Below, piece by piece: positions 56,939-64,000 of a stretch of 64,000 nucleotides of DNA. Source of the stretch: Halopseudomonas pertucinogena (GTDB lineage Bacteria; Pseudomonadota; Gammaproteobacteria; Pseudomonadales; Pseudomonadaceae); the NCBI RefSeq assembly GCF_014646575.1, contig NZ_BMNN01000001.1, positions 806,001 to 870,000 of the forward strand, in the 5' to 3' direction. A program made the position numbers and the translations under genes. Position 1 is the first letter of the stretch. Each line of letters begins with the position of its first letter. The notes under the pieces were generated by a model, which saw nothing but the letters and a program-made list of their open reading frames with translations, made no database searches and was not told the origin of the DNA.

Positions 56939-57538
56939 ATGATCCAGAATGTTGTAGGGCTATTTACCAACCCTGACCGCGCATGGCGTACCATCAGGGC
57001 AGGGGAGACGACCCTCGGGCCCGTCTATCTCGCGCACGTGCTGGTGCTGGCGGCCATTCCCGCGGTATCGGCCTACATAGGCACTACCCAAGTCGGCTGG
57101 ACCATAGGGACGCTGGAGTCGGTGAGGCTGACCCAGGCCAGCGCACTGCAGATGACCGTCCTGACCTGGCTCGCCATGCTTGCTGGTGTTGCCGTGATGG
57201 GTGCCTTCATCCACTGGATGTCCCGCACCTATGATTCCAATCCGACCCTCAGCGAGTGCATGGTTTTCGCCGCGTATACCGCGACGCCGCTGTTCATTGC
57301 CGGGCTGGCCGCGCTCTACCCCAATCTGTGGCTGGCCATGTTCGCCGGTACCGCGGCCATCTGCTACACGACCTACCTGCTCTATCAGGGTATTCCCATC
57401 TTCATGAACATCCCCACTGAGGAGGGCTTCCTGTTCTCCAGCTCGATATTGGCGGTGGGGCTGGTGGTGCTGGTCGGCATGATGGCCACCGCAGTAATCT
57501 TCTGGGGGCTGGGCATCGGCCCCATCTACATGCGCTGA
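56939..57538 (+). CDS. Yip1-family membrane protein
   Basis: A 199-residue inner-membrane protein with five hydrophobic segments in the Yip1 domain. It starts NVVGLFTNPDRAWRTIRAGE, the usual bacterial Yip1 opening, and has LSECMVFAAYTATPLFIAGL and a GIPIFMNIPTEEGF loop. AGGAGG precedes the ATG by 7 bp. The function in bacteria is unknown; it probably responds to envelope conditions given its promoter box (inference). Confidence 0.85.
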   Translation: MIQNVVGLFTNPDRAWRTIRAGETTLGPVYLAHVLVLAAIPAVSAYIGTTQVGWTIGTLESVRLTQASALQMTVLTWLAMLAGVAVMGAFIHWMSRTYDSNPTLSECMVFAAYTATPLFIAGLAALYPNLWLAMFAGTAAICYTTYLLYQGIPIFMNIPTEEGFLFSSSILAVGLVVLVGMMATAVIFWGLGIGPIYMR

Positions 57539-57642
57539 ACCAGTCGACGCGGGCCAGGGACGGCACGCGAAGACGAGTGCATATTCTTCTGCGCGGTGAT
57601 TACCGGTAGAATGCGGCGTTTTGCGCAGCCCGGGTTCCCGCC

Positions 57643-58467
57643 ATGTCCAGCTTCAGTGTCAATCAGAACAAGCTTCAGAAACGTCTGCGTCGACTGACCG
57701 CCGAAGCCGTCACCGATTACAACATGATCGAGGACGGAGATCGCGTCATGGTCTGCCTGTCCGGTGGCAAGGACAGCTACACCATGCTCGACATGCTCAT
57801 GCATCTGCAGAAAGTGGCGCCGATCCGCTTCGAGCTGGTGGCAGTGAACATGGACCAGAAGCAGCCGGGCTTCCCCGAGCATGTGCTGCCGGCCTACCTG
57901 AGCGAGCTGGGCATCGATTACCACATCCTCGAGCGGGACACCTACTCCATCGTCAGGGAGAAGGTGCCGGAGGGCAAGACCACCTGTTCGCTGTGCTCGC
58001 GGCTGCGGCGCGGCAATCTCTATACCTTCGCCGACGAGATAGGCGCGACCAAGATGGCGCTGGGTCATCACCGGGACGACATCGTCGAGACCTTCTTCCT
58101 GAACATGTTCCATGGCGGCAATCTCAAGGCGATGCCGCCCAAACTGCGTGCCGATGATGGGCGCAACGTGGTCATCCGTCCGCTGGCGTACTGCAGCGAA
58201 AGGGACATCGAAGCCTATTCGCAGATGCGCGGATTTCCGATCATCCCGTGCAACCTCTGTGGCTCCCAGGAAAACCTGCAGCGCCAGGTTGTCAAGGGTA
58301 TGCTCCAGGCGTGGGAAAAGGAGGCGCCGGGCCGGATCGAGAACATCTTCCGCTCGTTGCGCAACGTTCAGCCGTCCCAGCTGGCGGACCCGAAGCTGTT
58401 CGATTTCGCCGGGCTGAAGGTGGATGATGATGCAACGCCTCGCTTCGTCAACGTGATGAATCTCTGA
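57643..58467 (+). CDS. ttcA: tRNA 2-thiocytidine(32) synthetase TtcA
   Basis: A 274-residue PP-loop enzyme thiolating C32 in some tRNAs. The ATP loop is [12 protein letters not shown]. The cysteine pairs that hold the iron-sulfur cluster are Cys115/Cys118 ([11 protein letters not shown]) and Cys203/Cys206 (CNLCGSQ). [16 protein letters not shown] is a family motif. Normal length. Confidence 0.95.
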   Translation: MSSFSVNQNKLQKRLRRLTAEAVTDYNMIEDGDRVMVCLSGGKDSYTMLDMLMHLQKVAPIRFELVAVNMDQKQPGFPEHVLPAYLSELGIDYHILERDTYSIVREKVPEGKTTCSLCSRLRRGNLYTFADEIGATKMALGHHRDDIVETFFLNMFHGGNLKAMPPKLRADDGRNVVIRPLAYCSERDIEAYSQMRGFPIIPCNLCGSQENLQRQVVKGMLQAWEKEAPGRIENIFRSLRNVQPSQLADPKLFDFAGLKVDDDATPRFVNVMNL

Positions 58468-58488
58468 GAAGAGCTGCCGGGACGACAC

Positions 58489-59163
58489 ATGCGCGATTAT
58501 CGTTGGCTGGAAGAGTACTGCCTTAACCGCTTCGGCTCGCGCCAGGCACTCGAGGCGCGTCTGCCTGTAGCACGTTCCGCCGACGAGCTGCGGGCATTGG
58601 GGGACGACCGCTATCTGTCGATGCTCGCGCTGCGGGTATTTCGCGCCGGCCTGAAGCACAGCGTGGTGGATGCCCGCTGGCCGGCATTCGAAGAAGTGTT
58701 CTTCGGCTTCGATCCCGACAAGGTGGTGCTGATGAGTGCCGAACATATCGAGCGGCTGATGCAGGACCGACGGCTGATACGCCATCTGGCCAAGCTGCGC
58801 AGCGTACCGCGTAACGCGCAGATGGTGCTGGACCTGCGACAGGAGTTCGGCAGCATGGGCAACCTGATAGCGGACTGGCCGGCGCAGGACATTGTCGGCC
58901 TGTGGCGGATGCTGGCAAAACGGGGCAATCAGCTTGGCGGTCTCTCGGTGCCGCGCTTTCTGCGGATGGTCGGCAGGGATACCTTCGTCACCACGGCAGA
59001 TGTACTGGCCGCGCTGGTGGGCATGGGGGTGCTGGACCGACCGGTTGCAACCAGCCAGCGGGATCTGGCCACGGTGCAGCAGGCCTTCAATACCCTGGCA
59101 GACCAGAGCGGCAGGACCTTGGGTCAGCTGTCAGCCATGCTGGCCTTTACCGTGAATCATTGA
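58489..59163 (+). CDS. DNA-3-methyladenine glycosylase I-like protein
   Basis: A 224-residue helical protein of the HhH-GPD/Tag superfamily as commonly found next to ttcA in pseudomonads. ALGDDRYLSMLALRVFRAGLKHSVVDARWPAFEEVFFGFDP matches the Tag core. The zinc-binding Cys/His set of E. coli Tag is not evident (no paired cysteines), so classical Tag activity is uncertain. It starts 22 bp after ttcA and is probably co-transcribed. Confidence 0.75.
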   Translation: MRDYRWLEEYCLNRFGSRQALEARLPVARSADELRALGDDRYLSMLALRVFRAGLKHSVVDARWPAFEEVFFGFDPDKVVLMSAEHIERLMQDRRLIRHLAKLRSVPRNAQMVLDLRQEFGSMGNLIADWPAQDIVGLWRMLAKRGNQLGGLSVPRFLRMVGRDTFVTTADVLAALVGMGVLDRPVATSQRDLATVQQAFNTLADQSGRTLGQLSAMLAFTVNH

Positions 59164-59254
59164 GTTACGCCAGATTCCTGCTGCGTCCGTTCAGGACTTG
59201 ACCTCAACCTGTTGACCGTGCAAGGTATTCGGGTCTTTTCGTCAGGGTTGGGGC

Positions 59255-59758
59255 ATGCGTCCATTTCTTCTTCCGCTGTGTATCCTGGGGCTGGCAATGC
59301 TGGTCGGTTGTGCCGGAGCGCCTCGGACAGCCTCGGTTGCACCTGCCCCGGTACCGCAAAGCCCTGTACCGGCGACAGCATCCCATGACGAACTGCTGTT
59401 CCATGCCTTCAGTCTGGTCGGCACCCCCTACCGCTGGGGCGGCAGCTCGCCGGAGACCGGCTTCGATTGCAGCGGGCTGATCAATTACGTGTTCCGTGAA
59501 ACCGCGGGGCTGAGCCTGCCGCGCACTACCGCCGAGCTCAACCGGCTGCCCAACACGGCGCCGACCAACGCCTTGCTGCCCGGCGACCTGGTGCTGTTCT
59601 CCACCCGCGGCAAGCGGGTGGACCATGCCGGCATCTATGTCGGTGACGGGCGCTTTCTGCATGCGCCGAGCAGCGGCGGGCGCGTGCGCATCGATGATCT
59701 TCAGGCCAGCTACTGGCAGCGCAGCTTCCAGAGCGCCCGCCGGGTGCTGGATCACTGA
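59255..59758 (+). CDS. NlpC/P60 cell-wall hydrolase lipoprotein
   Basis: A 167-residue protein. The lipobox MLVGC gives lipidated Cys19. A short Pro/Ala linker leads to an NlpC/P60 domain with catalytic Cys72 (FDCSGL), His124 (VDHAGIYVG) and a third residue His136 (FLHAP). It cleaves peptidoglycan stem peptides in related DL-endopeptidases. It lies 18 bp from the convergent patatin gene. Confidence 0.92.
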   Translation: MRPFLLPLCILGLAMLVGCAGAPRTASVAPAPVPQSPVPATASHDELLFHAFSLVGTPYRWGGSSPETGFDCSGLINYVFRETAGLSLPRTTAELNRLPNTAPTNALLPGDLVLFSTRGKRVDHAGIYVGDGRFLHAPSSGGRVRIDDLQASYWQRSFQSARRVLDH

Positions 59759-59776
59759 GCGGCCGGCCGGCTTTTC

Positions 59777-60856
59777 TCAGATCGGCTGGACGCGGTCCTG
59801 CAGGCCACCATTGCTGACCAGTTCGAGGAACTCGTCCCCCAGCCGTTTGCTCTCGTCCATTGCCCGGCGCCAATATGACTCGCGCCCCGCATCGTCATTG
59901 AGGAAGCGACGGTAGTCGCGCCGATCCGGCAGCTTGCCGTAGGGCAGGCGGGCCAGGTACGCGGGCGATGGCGCCACCAGCAGCACATCGCCGATCTGTC
60001 CCGCATTGGCCTTGCGCCAGGGCAGCGCCTTGTCAAACCAGCCCGGCACCACCCGGTCGAGGAAATGCGGATAGAGCACCACCCCCGGCGCCCGCCAGGG
60101 CAGGTCGAGGTGATAGTCCAGCAGTCCGCCGTCACGGTACACGCCCTGGGACGCGCCGGGGATATCCCGCACCGCTTCCATCACCATGGGTATGGAGCCT
60201 GAAGCCAGTAAGGCCGGGCGCAGGTTTTCCGGTGACAGGGGGACATGGGTAGTAACGAAGTCCTGCAGCTCCTCCAGCGGCGGAGGCAGGCGCTGATCAT
60301 GGATGATGACGCGCTCGAACCAGCGCTTGAGATGACGGCGTCCGAGCAGGTTGGAACCGATGACCCCGCCCAGCCCCAGCCCGAGCTGGCGCGGTCGGTC
60401 GTGCTGCAGCAGGCGCAGGGATTTCACCACCATGATGTTCAGGCGATAGAGCGGGTTGCTGAGAATATGCTCGTCCTGGCCGTCCAGCAGATCGTCCAGC
60501 ATCCGCGAACAGCGCAAGCTGATGTCCGCCACGCTGATCCCCTTGGGGAAGCGCTGGCGGGTATACAGTTCGCCGAGGCGTTGCAGGCCGGCAACCGGGT
60601 CCTCGGTGCAGACGCTGGCAAACCGCCAGCTGCCGATGGATGCGCCCACCAGGCTGCGCGGCTGCGGTGCCTGCGGCAGCCAGTGGCCGAAGACTGCCAT
60701 GTCCAGACCCTGGATGCCCAGCGCCTTCGGCCCGCCGGCGGCACCGGGAATGAGGTGGATGTCGGCGGGCTGCAGCCCGCCCTGACGAATGTGCTCGAAC
60801 GCGCGGCTCCCGGCGCGTAAGGTGAGTGCGGGTTCAGCGATGTGTATGGCGACCAT
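59777..60856 (-). CDS. Patatin-like phospholipase
   Basis: A 359-residue protein with the patatin catalytic dyad: Ser73 in GASIGSW (GxSxG) and Asp in YRDGGLLDYH. The glycine-rich oxyanion loop GAAGGPKALGIQG precedes the serine, as in the family. The N terminus MVAIHIAEPALTLRAG is soluble with no signal peptide. ATG 60856 is chosen; the 27-codon extension upstream runs through the operator repeats. It probably hydrolyses acyl chains of phospholipid. It shares its promoter region with the divergent PepSY operon. Confidence 0.85.
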   Translation of the reverse strand: MVAIHIAEPALTLRAGSRAFEHIRQGGLQPADIHLIPGAAGGPKALGIQGLDMAVFGHWLPQAPQPRSLVGASIGSWRFASVCTEDPVAGLQRLGELYTRQRFPKGISVADISLRCSRMLDDLLDGQDEHILSNPLYRLNIMVVKSLRLLQHDRPRQLGLGLGGVIGSNLLGRRHLKRWFERVIIHDQRLPPPLEELQDFVTTHVPLSPENLRPALLASGSIPMVMEAVRDIPGASQGVYRDGGLLDYHLDLPWRAPGVVLYPHFLDRVVPGWFDKALPWRKANAGQIGDVLLVAPSPAYLARLPYGKLPDRRDYRRFLNDDAGRESYWRRAMDESKRLGDEFLELVSNGGLQDRVQPI

Positions 60857-60890
60857 GTATTTTCCAGAGCAAAACGGCAAATCCGTTGTC

Positions 60891-60934
60891 TCAAGTTTGG
60901 GTTCAGCTTGTTTTAAGCCTGAATTCAGCTTGCC
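60891..60934. promoter_or_regulatory. Four tandem 11-bp repeats upstream of PepSY-TCS operon
   Basis: Successive 11-bp units start TCAAGTTTG (60891), TTCAGCTTG (60902), TTAAGCCTG (60913) and TTCAGCTTG (60924); consensus TTMAGCYTG-NN, with the first unit two mismatches away. An 11-bp period on one face of the helix is the classic arrangement for OmpR/PhoB-type response regulators. It lies 35 bp above the patatin start and 44 bp above pepSY1, so it could control both. It resembles the published BqsR box (TTAAG-N6-TTAAG). Confidence 0.72.
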
Positions 60935-60977
60935 CATCTAGCATTGCAAGTGTCTTCAAACAACGGAGCTTCATGAT

Positions 60978-61286
60978 ATGAAAAAACTTATTGCGCTGTC
61001 TTGTGTTGCACTTCTGGGTATGGGATCGACTGCGGCCTTCGCCGACGATGATGTAGGCCGTGAAGAAGCAGCCAAGCTGGTCGAGCAGGGTACCATCCAG
61101 TCCATCGAGAGCCTGGAAGAAAAGGCGCTGTCGATCAAGCCGGGTACCATTACCGACCGCGATCTGGAGCGCGAGGACGGCCGTTACGAGTACAAGCTGG
61201 ATATCGATGCTGACGACGGCACCAAGTGGGAAGTCAAGCTGAATGCGGCCACCGGCGAAGTCATCAAGACCGAGCAGGATGACTGA
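60978..61286 (+). CDS. PepSY-domain periplasmic protein, first of a tandem pair
   Basis: A 102-residue protein. The signal peptide is cleaved after AFA (about residue 22), and one PepSY domain covers the mature part: REEAAKLVEQGTIQSIESLEEKAL, then DRDLEREDGRYEYKLDIDADDGTKWEVKLNAATGEVI. The mature N terminus and the C terminus are very acidic (DDD and QDD). GGAG lies 9 bp before the ATG. It is first in an operon with a second PepSY protein and a two-component system, so it is a likely sensor accessory or regulated output. Confidence 0.88.
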   Translation: MKKLIALSCVALLGMGSTAAFADDDVGREEAAKLVEQGTIQSIESLEEKALSIKPGTITDRDLEREDGRYEYKLDIDADDGTKWEVKLNAATGEVIKTEQDD

Positions 61287-61617
61287 TCTTCAGCGTCTCC
61301 TGAAGCCAGCCGCCTTGTGCGGCTGGTTTTGTATCGGCCTGACGGGCCTCGGCGCATCGCTCGCCAGCGCCGATGAAATTGACCAGGACGAAGCCCTGGC
61401 GCTGACCGAGCGGGGGGCGATACTGCCCCTGCAATCGCTGATTGCCGATGCGCTGAAACGCTACCCCGGCCGCTTTCTCGAAGCGGAGCTGGAGCGGGAC
61501 GACGGCAGTTACATCTACGAGCTGGAAATCGTCACCAGGGATCGGCGAGTCATTGAACTGGAATATGATGCAGCAACCGGTGCGTTGCTGGATGTGGACA
61601 TAGACGAGGATGATTGA
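61279..61617 (+). CDS. PepSY-domain periplasmic protein, second of a tandem pair
   Basis: A 112-residue paralogue of the preceding protein. The signal peptide is cleaved about after ASA (residue 31). The PepSY domain reads [28 protein letters not shown], then [43 protein letters not shown], with an acidic end. The ATG overlaps the previous stop region (8 bp) and its own stop overlaps the response regulator start, so translation is coupled through all four genes. Confidence 0.86.
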   Translation: MTDLQRLLKPAALCGWFCIGLTGLGASLASADEIDQDEALALTERGAILPLQSLIADALKRYPGRFLEAELERDDGSYIYELEIVTRDRRVIELEYDAATGALLDVDIDEDD

Positions 61618-62288
61618 TGCGGCTGCTGCTTGCCGAGGACAATGTTTCGCTGGCTGACAGCCTGATGCGGGACCTGCGCCAGGCGGGATACGTGGTGGAC
61701 TGGCGCGCCGATGGCCGGGATGCACAGTTGCTTGGCGAGCAGGAGCCCTATGACCTGTGTGTTCTTGACCTCGGCCTGCCGGGGCGTGGGGGCCTGCAGA
61801 TATTGCATGCCTGGCGCGAGCAGGGGTTGAGCATGCCGGTACTGGTTCTCTCTGCCCGCAGCAGCTGGGCGGAGCGGGTGGAGGGTCTGCGTGCCGGTGC
61901 CGATGATTATCTAGGCAAGCCCTTCAGTACCGAAGAGCTTCTGTTGCGCATTCAGGGCCTGTTGCGCCGCAGTCATGGGCGGGAACCGCAGCGGTTGCTG
62001 CGTGCCGCCGGCCTGACGCTGGATGAAGCCAGCCAGCAGGTGTCCGGCCCCGGACTGGATAACGTGCAACTGTCCGCCAGCGAGTTCCGCATGCTGCGCT
62101 GCTTCATGCTGCATGCCGGTCAGCTGGTTTCCAAGGCCCGGCTGGCTGAGCACCTGTACGACAACGAAGCCGAGCGCGACTCCAACGTCATCGAGGTACA
62201 GATCAATCATCTGCGACGCAAGCTGGGCAGGCAGGCCATTGAAACCCGCCGGGGCCAGGGCTACGTGCTGGTCGGGCTGCCTGAATGA
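61617..62288 (+). CDS. OmpR-family response regulator
   Basis: A 223-residue regulator. The receiver domain has the acidic pocket in LLLAEDN, phosphorylated Asp51 in [10 protein letters not shown], and the conserved Lys in YLGKPF. The winged-helix DNA-binding domain lies at about 130-220 ([15 protein letters not shown]). It resembles QseB/PmrA-type regulators. It is coupled to its kinase (ATGA). It is the likely binder of the 11-bp repeats 680 bp upstream. Confidence 0.92.
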   Translation: MRLLLAEDNVSLADSLMRDLRQAGYVVDWRADGRDAQLLGEQEPYDLCVLDLGLPGRGGLQILHAWREQGLSMPVLVLSARSSWAERVEGLRAGADDYLGKPFSTEELLLRIQGLLRRSHGREPQRLLRAAGLTLDEASQQVSGPGLDNVQLSASEFRMLRCFMLHAGQLVSKARLAEHLYDNEAERDSNVIEVQINHLRRKLGRQAIETRRGQGYVLVGLPE

Positions 62289-63613
62289 GGTCCATCAGCC
62301 GCCAGCTGGGCAGCGGTCTGCTGCTGGTGATGCTGATCACGGTGCTGCTGGTCGGGCAGGGGGCCGTCTGGCTTTTTGATCGGGCACTGCGCGATTACCT
62401 GGGCAGCGACCTGCAGCGCGAGAGCGATGCCCTTCTGGTGGCCATGACTCCCACTCCCGGCGGGCTGATGCTGGACACGACGCGGATCGGCCCTGACTAT
62501 CTGCGGCCGTTCTCCGGCCGCTATTTCATTATCGAAAGCCACCACCAGCGCTGGCGCTCCCGCTCCCTGTGGGACGAGCGCCTGCCGGCGGTGAATGTGG
62601 AGCAGCACAACAATCAGCTGGTGCCGGGCCCAGCCGGCCAGCAACTGCTGATGCGCTCGCAACATTTTCGTCGGGCGAGCCAGCCGGTGACCATCACCGT
62701 GGCGCTGGACTATCAACCATTGCTGCTGGCATTCCAGCGTGCGCGCAACTGGTTGTGGGGGCTGGGTGGTATTGCCGTGCTGGTCAGCCTGCTGCTGCAA
62801 CATGCGTTGCTGCGCCGAGGGCTTCGACCGCTGCGTGCGGTGCGTACCGAGCTGGCCGAGTGGCACGCCGGCAAGCGTCTGGAGCTCAGTGACAATGTCC
62901 CGCTGGAACTGTCGCCGCTGGTGCGGGAGATCAACCATCTCGGCGCCCAGGTGGAGCAGATCATCCAGCGTTCGCGCAAGGGGCTGGGCGACTTCAGCCA
63001 CGCGCTGAAGACACCGCTGGCGGTAGCCGAGAGCCTGCTGAACCGGGACAGCCTGACGGCGGAAGACCGGGTGCAGCTCCAGCGCCAGTTGCAGGATATC
63101 CGCCGGCAACTGGAGCGGGCGTTGCAGCGCTCGCGCCTGGCGCCGGAAAGCCACAGTATCCAGCGTTTCGACCCGGCGGAGGATCTGCCCTGGCTGCTCG
63201 GCTCACTGCAACAGATACATGGTGCAGAGGTGGAAATCCTCCATCCGCCGCTGGCGATGGGCCGACCGTGGCCTTTCGAGCGTGAGGATATGCTCGAGCT
63301 GCTGGGTAATCTGCTCGACAACGCCTGCAAGTGGGCTGCAGGCCGGGTGCGCCTGGACTGGGTCTTGTTGCCAGACGCACTGCAGCTGCGCGTCGAGGAT
63401 GACGGGCCGGGGATCAGCGAGCAGGACCGCCAGCAGGTACTCGGGCGCGGTACACGGCTGGATGAAAGCGTGGCCGGCCATGGCCTGGGGCTGGCAATTG
63501 TCGGTGATCTGGTGGACGTCTATGGAGGGAGCCTGGAGCTGCTGGAGAGCGACCTGGGTGGGTTGGCGGTGCAGGTGACGCTGCCGGTGGCACGCCGGCA
63601 ACCGATAGACTGA
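62285..63613 (+). CDS. Sensor histidine kinase (PmrB/PhoQ type)
   Basis: A 442-residue membrane kinase with TM1 at about residues 10-31 and a periplasmic sensor at about 32-150 (rich in H, R, E). TM2 is about 160-180, followed by HAMP. The H-box is [11 protein letters not shown] (His239), the N-box [13 protein letters not shown], and the G boxes VEDDGPGI and GHGLGLAI. It lacks an RExxE Fe(II) motif in the sensor. It phosphorylates the preceding regulator; the signal may be a cation or PepSY-bound ligand (inference). Confidence 0.9.
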   Translation: MRSISRQLGSGLLLVMLITVLLVGQGAVWLFDRALRDYLGSDLQRESDALLVAMTPTPGGLMLDTTRIGPDYLRPFSGRYFIIESHHQRWRSRSLWDERLPAVNVEQHNNQLVPGPAGQQLLMRSQHFRRASQPVTITVALDYQPLLLAFQRARNWLWGLGGIAVLVSLLLQHALLRRGLRPLRAVRTELAEWHAGKRLELSDNVPLELSPLVREINHLGAQVEQIIQRSRKGLGDFSHALKTPLAVAESLLNRDSLTAEDRVQLQRQLQDIRRQLERALQRSRLAPESHSIQRFDPAEDLPWLLGSLQQIHGAEVEILHPPLAMGRPWPFEREDMLELLGNLLDNACKWAAGRVRLDWVLLPDALQLRVEDDGPGISEQDRQQVLGRGTRLDESVAGHGLGLAIVGDLVDVYGGSLELLESDLGGLAVQVTLPVARRQPID

Positions 63614-63625
63614 TGTCTGGGCGGA

Positions 63626-63647
63626 GCAGGGCGCGGCAGCGCCCTGC
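63626..63647. terminator. GC hairpin between convergent kinase and antiporter genes
   Basis: A 9-bp perfect stem GCAGGGCGC/GCGCCCTGC with a GGCA loop lies in the 45-bp gap between convergent genes. With no T-run it is a weak or Rho-type end signal. Confidence 0.4.
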
Positions 63648-63658
63648 CCAGGCCGGGA

Positions 63659-64000
63659 TCAGAGGACCATTGCCGCGACCCAGCCAAAGGCGATCAATGG
63701 CAGGTTGTAGTGCAGAAAAGTCGGCACCACGGTGTCCCAGATGTGGTTGTGCTGACCGTCAACGTTCAGACCGGCGGTCGGGCCCAGTGTCGAGTCGGAA
63801 GCAGGCGAGCCGGCATCGCCCAGCGCGGCAGCGGTGCCTACCAGCGAGACGATGGCCAGCGGACTGAAACCCAGCTGCATGGCCAGCGGCACATAGATGG
63901 CAGCGATGATCGGCACTGTCGAGAAGGAGGAGCCGATGCCCAGGGTGATCACCAGGCCGACGACCAGCATCAGCAGGGCCGCCAGCGCCTTGTTGTGGCC
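63659..64000 (-). CDS. NhaC-family Na+/H+ antiporter, C-terminal part
   Basis: The frame continues through the right edge (codons read [15 protein letters not shown]), so only the last 113 or so residues are present. Landmarks are [22 protein letters not shown] and [19 protein letters not shown], the conserved GDAGSPASD segment of this antiporter group, with at least three hydrophobic stretches. It would exchange Na+ for H+ across the inner membrane. The N-terminal part lies outside the window. Confidence 0.82.
   Translation of the reverse strand, partial: GHNKALAALLMLVVGLVITLGIGSSFSTVPIIAAIYVPLAMQLGFSPLAIVSLVGTAAALGDAGSPASDSTLGPTAGLNVDGQHNHIWDTVVPTFLHYNLPLIAFGWVAAMVL

Noticed and set aside
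60978-63613. Identifying the PepSY operon as BqsRS/CarRS
   Set aside because: The box format is similar, but the sensor domain lacks the RExxE Fe(II) motif and the extra bqs genes are absent, so orthology is not supported.

Overview
The window looks like core chromosome of a Pseudomonas-type gammaproteobacterium. This is inferred from gene content and order: a gltA / sdhCDAB-sucAB-lpd-sucCD citric-acid-cycle block, adjacent PA2778-family and PA2779-family genes, an LdcA-type lysine decarboxylase, a FliK / FlhB-tail gene pair beside the ccm operon, and paired REP elements with GTAG/CTAC ends. The sequence is GC-rich, with long antisense ORFs over most genes. A member of the small-genome Halopseudomonas/pertucinogena side of the genus is possible but cannot be shown from the sequence. 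I saw no CRISPR array, transposase, prophage or toxin-antitoxin module.

Layout. 1-11.1 kb: the end of a beta-CASP nuclease gene, a tRNA-Gly/tRNA-Glu unit on the minus strand, an inner-membrane hypothetical, a GST, the PA2778/PA2779 peptidase pair, a PuuB-type oxidase, an EmrAB-type efflux pump with a divergent LysR regulator, gltX, and a tRNA-Ala/Glu/Ala operon. 11.2-19.7 kb: accessory genes, including an orphan two-helix membrane protein, a decayed GST, a VOC protein, a GST with divergent LysR, a hotdog protein with divergent TetR and a striking double operator, LdcA, a thioesterase, ppnP, a beta-hydroxyacid dehydrogenase and a YkgJ-type cysteine-cluster protein. 19.7-32.9 kb: gltA facing away from sdhCDAB-sucAB-lpd-sucCD, which together encode citrate synthase, succinate dehydrogenase, 2-oxoglutarate dehydrogenase and succinyl-CoA synthetase. 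33-39.5 kb: brnQ, small hypotheticals, two overlapping hotdog thioesterases and htpG behind a near-consensus sigma-32 promoter. 39.7-48.7 kb: fliK plus a FlhB tail on the minus strand, and ccmABCDEFGHI (system I cytochrome c maturation) on the plus strand behind an apparent Anr/FNR-dependent promoter. 48.9-60.9 kb: FadE, an ABC exporter, a spermidine-synthase-like protein, SprT, a flavodoxin-fold reductase, a YcaD-type MFS protein, a Yip1 protein, TtcA, a Tag-like protein, an NlpC/P60 lipoprotein and a patatin. 60.9-63.6 kb: a four-gene operon of two PepSY proteins with a two-component system. The window ends inside an NhaC-type antiporter.

The strongest undescribed signals are regulatory. 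(1) Four tandem 11-bp repeats sit immediately upstream of the PepSY-PepSY-regulator-kinase operon, shared with the divergent patatin gene. (2) A 39-bp double palindrome lies between tetR and a DUF4442-type hotdog gene. (3) An Anr box sits near -42 of a TATAAT promoter for ccm. (4) LysR-type boxes lie between regulators and divergent targets. All are sequence-level predictions.
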